From Aspidiotus rigidus (lineage: Eukaryota; Arthropoda; Insecta; Hemiptera; Diaspididae), in the NCBI GenBank assembly GCA_035079385.1, contig JAVHKY010000043.1, positions 806,001-870,000 on the forward strand: a DNA stretch of 64,000 bases, read 5' to 3'. The position numbers and the translations under genes are program-made. Below, piece after piece: positions 59,401 through 64,000 of this stretch. Below the pieces are notes generated by a model. It had not been told where the DNA came from, did no database searches, and saw only the letters and a list, made by a program, of their open reading frames with translations. The stretch's first letter is position 1, and the number at the start of each line of letters is the position of its first letter.

Positions 59401-62400
59401 TGCCTTCTCGATAGATAGGGCTTTATTTAGTAAATGGTAATTAGTATGTTAAGTTAGAGAAATACTGAGCACACAGGATAGGGAGTTTGTTGATGAATTG
59501 GAATAATGATGAATGGTCCGTTTGTGACTGGAGCCCTATTGTCGATGTCTAGGTGACGATGGTTATACCGTGAAGAACATTTGGTTATCCAGAAGGCAGT
59601 CAGCCGATGCGAGCTGTACGTAGGTTTTCAGTGATGGATATCTCACATGTAGTGAGGGGTACTTGGTGGACATCGAAGATATCTTGCATCCAGAAGGCAA
59701 TCAGCCAGTGTGTGCTGTGTGGTAGGCCTTTAGTGGTGAATGTCTCATGTATGATGAGATGTAGCTAAGTGGCTTTGTGGGTGTCTTAGCAGTGCGGATC
59801 TTGTTCTTGTCTAAGCGGGGATGTGACGAACCCCGGGGCCCGAGTTGCTGAGGGTCGCGCCTTCAGGCTGGCTGAGCCAGGAAGAGTTGTAAGTATTGCG
59901 AGGCTACAACTTAGGAAGGAACACTGGTAGAAAAGTTTTTTCCAGAATAGTAATGACACCTTTAACTTTTCTATTGAGTACCATTTTTCAGCACAACATG
60001 ACTTAATTTTCAGTAATCATTACCAAAAATGATTTTTTCAATCATTTTAGTGACGCATAATTTGAAAAATGGTAATTAAAATTGAAAAAGTGTAAATGAA
60101 TATTAGAATTATAGTAATGAGTGCCGCATGTGTAGTACTCATTCTTAGTAGCATTAAATACTGAAAATGATGGTAGGGAGTAGTACACAAGAAGTGTTCG
60201 TTCCAATGAAAATCTCATTCATTACTACCTTTATATATTAACAATTATGATTCTATAGATTGGAGTGTATCCTATAATGATGTTGAACAGTTATACATTT
60301 TTTTTGGTAGCATAAAACACTTATATATCAATATCCATCAATTGCTGTACCACCTCTTATCCCACTATCTTATTAATCATTATAATATAGACGCGAGAAC
60401 TGCCACCATCATTCAAGTATTTTATAGAGAATTAACATTAAACATTAGTATCTGTTAGATATTATCTATGACTCAGAGCAGTAATGATTTCTGCTCAAAG
60501 TTAGTAGTTGCTGGAGACTCGTTGTAGGAATCATTACACCGCTTCTTACATTAATGATGAGTGAGAATAAGTATAGCACTGAATAGTAAAGAATCTGCAG
60601 CAATTAGAGATGAATATTATGAAGGAAGCGACACCAAATTTGTATTATTGATTGCTCCATTTTTGCTAATCATTCCCAAAAATTTAGTTGCAATTGCTCC
60701 CACAATAGCACTGAAAAAGTAACTATCTGCAGCAATTAGAAATTACATTGTGAAGGAAGCAACACAGAATTTGTATCAATGGTTGCTGCGTTTTTGCTAA
60801 TCATTCGCAAAAATTTAGTTGCGAGTGCTCGCGTGATTGATGTGAGGTGTAATATAATGCGAGATAATTCAAAATCGGTTCAGTTGATCAGTCAGTATTC
60901 CTATTCACCATTGACTGTATTCAGTTTAGTTTTATACATCAATTCGAATTGTCAGTTGAAGGCTGAAGCCGAAATGTGAAGACCAAAAATTGGTGAGTAA
61001 AATAATTCAGTGTGAACTGCATTTCATTTATTTCGAATTAAGTCGTGTTTATTCTTTTGATATTAATTCACTGTTTATTCGTCTCATTTTGGTACCGTTT
61101 TACAGTTTCTGAATCGATGTCGCGTTGTTCCCGCCAAAATTCAATCATATAACCGCTCATTATATTATCGGCTTGTTGTTCCATGTTGTTGTTTCGTCGT
61201 CGTCTGCAGTTCTAAATAGAGGAGAAAAGAAAACACGATGGGCAATAATCAGGTATTGTACACTTATTTCTCTCATCACGCATCATCATTTTTTGTATTT
61301 CAATTTATGCACGATTTAAATATTAATGGCGCCTAGGATATCTTCGTGTGACATTCACGTCCGCAACTCCTAACATATTTCAGTTTTTTTTTACCGACTT
61401 TAGGAGGTAAGTATATTGCAGTCTTGCGCGTGGTGGAATTCTTGGTGTAGAGATGTTTTCTTGGCGTTTCAGTGGGTGAAGATTAGGATTTTCACATTGG
61501 CTCAAATTCATGTATGTACGTACGTATTTTTTGTGCGGGAAAAGTGTTCCTTTCTCAGAACTGAAGGGGTTGTAAGTTGTGTATTATCAATACACGAGAT
61601 TGAATAAAAACGAGATTGAATAAAAAATAATGCTTGGTAATTAGGTTTCAGTTTCGTGATTTACTAATGAACGATATTTTCTAAATTGTTGACAGATCAA
61701 TGGAGCTAAGAGAAAACGAAAACGATCTTCTCTCAACGATAGTCAATAATCATAGCAAAGCTTTGTTTGCTACAACGATGACGAAGACGAAAAACGATCT
61801 CCACGATTATACGTTATGAATTTTTTTTTTTAATAAGTACCGGTATGTTACAAGTTTTTCATCATGGCGACTATTATCTGCAACAATTGTGATTTTCTTA
61901 ATTTCCTCTTAACAATTAACAACTGTGATGTCCTTGTTTTTTTTCCGACGATAGCGATTATATTTTTGAATTATAAGAAGTATTCGTTAATCAAATTTAT
62001 TCTCTTGATAATATGTATATTTTTTACCCTACGCACCAGAGCAACAGTAATTTATTTCTAGCATTTACTTACTGAAACTGCGGTACTGATTCCTAAATTT
62101 CTATAGGAACCATTGAAAGTTTTTAAGACAAGAATACTGCAATATTTATTAGTCATTAATAAAATATCATGAAACATTATCATACACTTTTACTATACGT
62201 TGTTATGCACAAGATGTAACCGTTCACAGATTTTTTAGGAATGATTACTACAAAATTAGGTGCAGTGCGCGGTACGCGCGGGAGGTAACCCTTCATAGAT
62301 TTTTAGGAATGATTACTACAAAATTAGGTGTTCAGTACGTTAGTACATGACAATGCTCCACAAGTGTCTAGGAGTGACATGTGAAAATTGTAGTAATGAT

Positions 62401-63671
62401 GAATACAATGTAACGGAACAACTTTCACTCTTTTAGTATTCTATACTGGTTGAGTAAAGAAATCATTGCTGAAAATTGGTATTGTCACCATTTTAGCGAA
62501 GTTTTATAGTAATGATTAGCGAAATTTTCTATCAGTGAAGATGGGACGCCAGGGGGAACTGGGCTCGACAGCGGTACCCAGTCCGCGTTGGGACCCAGTA
62601 GCTCAATGGTTGGCGGAGTCCTTCAGGTGCGGCGACACCGGTCGGGGAATGCCTGGAGTTTGTCTCACAAATCCAAAACCGATGTCTGATCAACCTCTTG
62701 TTGCTTCGACCAAATGAGACTATTAACTTTATGTACCTACAAATTTTTTCCTTCACTACAGCGTGTAATATGACGTTGGAGTTCATATTCACGTTTCACG
62801 TACGTGCGTATACCATTATTTCAGTGTATGTATGTTCAAAATAGGTACAAATTCAGGGCTTCGTATCTCATCATTCGTAACGTTTACAGAAAATATGAAA
62901 GAAACCTTTTTTATAGTAAATTTAATGTGAAATATTCTTGCTTTCTTGACATTTTTCAAAATATTGCATCTTTTTGGTAGAAAAACGCCAAAAACGTGAT
63001 TGTACATAATATTCTCCACCCCTAAAAAAAGGAAGTGGGTTACCGGAGGGGTGAGGGTGATGGGTTTTTTTCTGGGCACACCAGTACCCTAGTCAACAAC
63101 TTCCAGCAACAAAATTTGTGATAGCAATCTTTCCCTTTTCACCCTCCTTATCACATCTATAATTTCCGGATTAATAGGTACGTATAATGTACACTGAGAC
63201 ATATGTTTGCACACTTGACCAAATTTACAAATACATATCATTCTCTCACCCTAAAAACTGGTGTAAATCCACAGTCACAAGTCCACGGATTCTGTCCCAA
63301 GGTAACTCTTCCAATGTTTGGGTTCTTTTCAAATGCCTGCTCCAAGGCATAGGTAGGTACCTGTTACCAAAAGAAGTACCGGTATAACTTTATGAGTTCA
63401 GATCAAACATTGTTCTGCTGAAGAATGAACCTGATTTTAGTATCTACTTGCGCATACGCATGTAACTTATTATTATTAAAAAATTAGTCTTTTACATTTC
63501 TTTTGTTATTACCTCTTTTAGTTGATTACCTAGCAAACTCAGAGCCTGAAACGTGAACAACAATGGCGAATCTTCTAGAATAGAGATGGAAGTTATATTG
63601 TTGTAATCCAAATAGATGTTCAATAAATTCAAATATTTTTCGTTGTTTCTCAAAGGAGATAGATCGGAAAT
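50410..63671 (-). CDS. LRR single-pass membrane protein (halfway/singed wings 2-like), 3' part
   Basis: Four exons with matching splice sites were read. 63530-63671 is phase 0 in and phase 1 out. It holds leucine-rich repeats (KYLNLLNIYLDYNNITSIS, FTFQALSLL). 55552-55733 is phase 1 in and 0 out. It is Cys-containing (KFCQICVKKEIIVYQLRAF, then NFCSMALMDRLRKLR). 54949-55038 is phase 0 (DFLAKYRAVIKDIDNVTCSY), an LRR C-terminal cap. 50410-50592 is the last exon. It holds KISALNVLNVCMTVLLVVML, a transmembrane helix, and a short tail YKRYGKLPWIANKLP. The tail and cap recall insect halfway/singed wings 2; that identity is from memory of the family and is uncertain. There is no TIR domain, so it is not Toll. 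Earlier exons lie beyond the window, and at least one LRR exon may be missing between 55733 and 63530. The 13-kb span is mostly transposons in introns. Confidence 0.65.
51010..51465. mobile_element. TIR element of the AACAGGGAACCTGTT family, longest copy
   Basis: It starts ACAGGGAACCTGTTCTATGG and ends CATAGAACAAGTTCTAATGT, inverted with some decay. Inside are about four diverged units of the TATCATATATxGCTCGAAAGTCGAAATTTTTCCAAGT type. No coding frame. It is intronic relative to the LRR gene. Confidence 0.6.
51512..52761 (+). mobile_element. Non-autonomous Helitron, left of a tail-to-tail pair
   Basis: It starts A|TCTATCTAATATATAAAG with a GTCTGTCTGTC run and ends in the hairpin AGCGG-GCCGCAAA-CCGCT and CTAG (52758-52761) before T. 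These 5' TC, 3' hairpin and CTRR features, and insertion between A and T, are the accepted Helitron signature. The interior from about 51735 to 52330 is repeated in inverted orientation in the partner. No Rep or helicase frame is present. Confidence 0.75.
52774..53731 (-). mobile_element. Non-autonomous Helitron, right of a tail-to-tail pair
   Basis: On the minus strand it begins A|TCTTCTAATATATAAAGCAG with GTTTGTCTGTC and ends in a hairpin with AGCGG and CCGCT arms and CTAG at 52777-52774, followed by T. It shares a long inverted segment with the left element (about 52912-53510), including the same 74-codon frame except for one residue, but its first 200 bp differ. Only 12 bp separate the two 3' ends. 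Confidence 0.75.
53806..53945. repeat. Dispersed 140-bp repeat, copy 1
   Basis: It contains GCGATAGGCTACCTTGA, CGGTGGAGAAAAGGCAGTGC, TCGCGGGTGCTAATTTTCGT and GTGGTTTTTTGTAA. The same blocks in the same order and orientation occur at 56901-57055. Confidence 0.8.
53950..54948. other. Intron of the LRR gene
   Basis: Nothing recognised apart from GGCTTTGACTTTTG/CGGCTTTTGGCTTC-type simple alternations near 54045-54220. Confidence 0.45.
55740..56890. other. Intron of the LRR gene
   Basis: No element ends were recognised. A stretch near 56700-56820 could be read on the minus strand as LRR-like after an AG, but its phases do not fit the neighbouring exons. Confidence 0.4.
56901..57055. repeat. Dispersed 140-bp repeat, copy 2
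   Basis: A direct copy of 53806-53945 with a 10-15 bp insertion (GTTACTCGTC region) and scattered substitutions. Confidence 0.8.
57407..58446 (+). pseudogene. LINE ORF2 C-terminus: RNase H and zinc knuckle, frameshifted
   Basis: The first frame shows an RNase H domain with its acidic residues: CLTDGSKTSTKAAYAY (Asp), ISTAELMAIF (Glu), IILTDSLSSLHSLT (Asp), IFIWIPGHTNFPDHDAVDQA (His and last Asp). At an A run near 58125-58134 the frame shifts. The new frame reads RLRIGHTKITHAHLISPYIL and SCPHCQKDKLTVEHFFSCP, the CCHC-type knuckle found after RNase H in Jockey and R1-like elements, and stops at TGA 58444-58446. RT and endonuclease are missing. Confidence 0.88.
57407..58703 (+). mobile_element. 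5'-truncated Jockey/I-like LINE with poly-A tail
   Basis: The C-terminal part of a non-LTR retrotransposon protein is followed by a C/T-rich 3' UTR and a poly-A tail at 58681-58703. The 5' end is cut inside the protein, as usual after incomplete reverse transcription. A target duplication was not seen. It lies in the 7.8-kb intron of the LRR gene, on the opposite strand. Confidence 0.85.
58704..59580. other. Intron of the LRR gene
   Basis: More GC-balanced than its surroundings, with no coding frame. It may be unrecognised transposon sequence continuing into the tandem unit at 59586. Confidence 0.4.
59586..59790. repeat. Two-copy tandem repeat, unit about 100 bp
   Basis: TATCCAGAAGGCAGTCAGCC near 59586 recurs as CATCCAGAAGGCAATCAGCC near 59687. 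Both are followed by a GATG(G/A)ATATCTCACATGT-like block. It is followed by TGTGACGAACCCCGGGGCCC near 59831, possibly an LTR-like or other element start. Confidence 0.55.
60590..60858. repeat. Two-copy tandem duplication, unit about 132 bp
   Basis: TCTGCAGCAATTAGA, GAAGGAAGC, TTTTTGCTAATCATTC and CAAAAATTTAGTTGC occur in order from 60594 and again from 60726. It lies inside the CACTG-ended element. Confidence 0.75.
62217..62331. repeat. Direct repeat of about 46 bp (TTAGGAATGATTACTACAAA)
   Basis: GATTTTTTAGGAATGATTAC plus TACAAAATTAGGTG occurs near 62230-62262 and again near 62298-62331, separated by a GCGC-rich spacer. It is subterminal in the CACTG-ended element. Confidence 0.7.
62540..62690 (+). 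repeat. GC-rich, weakly tRNA-like sequence
   Basis: AGTAGCTCAATGGTTGGCGG resembles an RNA polymerase III A-box region, and GGTCGGGGAATGCC stands where a B-box would be but fits poorly. The base composition differs sharply from the surroundings. It could be a SINE head or a piece of another element. Confidence 0.3.
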
Positions 63672-64000
63672 CTGGAGAAGAACAAAACATAACCGCCTAT
63701 GAAAGGAGCAAGGACAACACGTAATATGAGTTTATTGTAACATACTCTTTGTGGTAATCGTTGATTTCAGTTTGGAGAAAAAGTAGGCCTAAATAAGTAA
63801 ATAGATAAATACACTCATCGTCACCATTTTGAAGAGAAAAATATTTGGGAAAAAATACTTACCCCCAAAAAATAACAGAAAGGAAGCCATTTGTATTAGA
63901 AATAAGTGATGCGTATTTTTGAAAGTGATGAGTCGCAAATTAGAGTACCGGTACTCGTCTTTTTTATTAAAGTTCGGGTTGATATCTGTAAGTGGCGCGG

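Larger units (their letters stand above)
59922..62537. mobile_element. 2.6-kb element with CACTG inverted ends
   Basis: The left end CACTGGTAGAAAAGTTTTTT and right end AATTTTCTATCAGTG are inverted relatives. GTAATGATTACTACAAAATT-like words recur near both ends. The interior contains an internal duplication and no transposase frame. CACTG ends occur in CACTA/Chapaev-type elements, but no matching target duplication was found, so the class is open. Confidence 0.5.

Noticed and set aside
1..64000. CRISPR arrays, bacterial operons or rRNA genes
   Set aside because: No regularly spaced repeats or rRNA sequence were seen, and the genes are intron-split and animal in type.

Overview
This is a window of an insect nuclear genome. 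It is AT-rich, genes are split by GT-AG introns, intergenic DNA is long, and mobile elements are dense. All host genes have clear insect or animal relatives. The frequent TAGGTACCT-type words and the mix of Penelope, Mutator-like, hAT and Helitron debris suggest a hemipteran, possibly a scale insect or mealybug, but that assignment is only an impression.

Four host genes can be read. (1) Plus strand, 1651-15897: the 3' part of a puratrophin-1/PLEKHG4-type RhoGEF. It has a spectrin-like segment, a linker, a DH domain, a PH domain and a Ser-rich tail, in 12 coding exons whose phases all join; the 5' end lies outside the window. (2) Minus strand, 35859-37281: three internal exons of an FGGY-family carbohydrate kinase. 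Its first and last exons were not found and one junction has a phase conflict. (3) Minus strand, 41617-43404: a complete class IIB phosphatidylinositol transfer protein (PITPNC1/rdgB-beta) in eight coding exons, one of them only 8 nt long, with one apparent 1-nt frame conflict. (4) Minus strand, 50410-63671: the 3' part of a single-pass leucine-rich-repeat membrane protein resembling insect halfway/singed wings 2, whose introns are full of transposons.

The space between the genes, especially 17-35 kb and 44-63 kb, is mobile DNA. It includes a degenerate Mutator-like element with GATGAATT-rich ends (7.3-8.1 kb); a 1.8-kb element with TGTTACGCG inverted ends around a broken retroviral-type integrase gene (25.1-26.9 kb); a broken FLYWCH/MULE transposase (31.0-32.5 kb); and an inverted pair of Penelope-like elements with a shared 11-bp target duplication and hammerhead-ribozyme-like motifs (32.6-35.0 kb). 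There are further Penelope fragments at 7.0, 13.5, 38 and 48.5 kb, three small hAT elements with 8-bp target duplications, two TA-flanked MITEs, two Helitrons inserted tail to tail (51.5-53.7 kb), a 5'-truncated Jockey-like LINE (57.4-58.7 kb) and a 2.6-kb CACTG-ended element (59.9-62.5 kb).

The four genes do not form a pathway; they are neighbours in a transposon-rich region. The least ordinary items are the integrase element at 25.1-26.9 kb, a TIR family whose ends carry the palindrome AACAGG-GAA-CCTGTT, the inverted Penelope pair, the tail-to-tail Helitrons and the 8-nt micro-exon.
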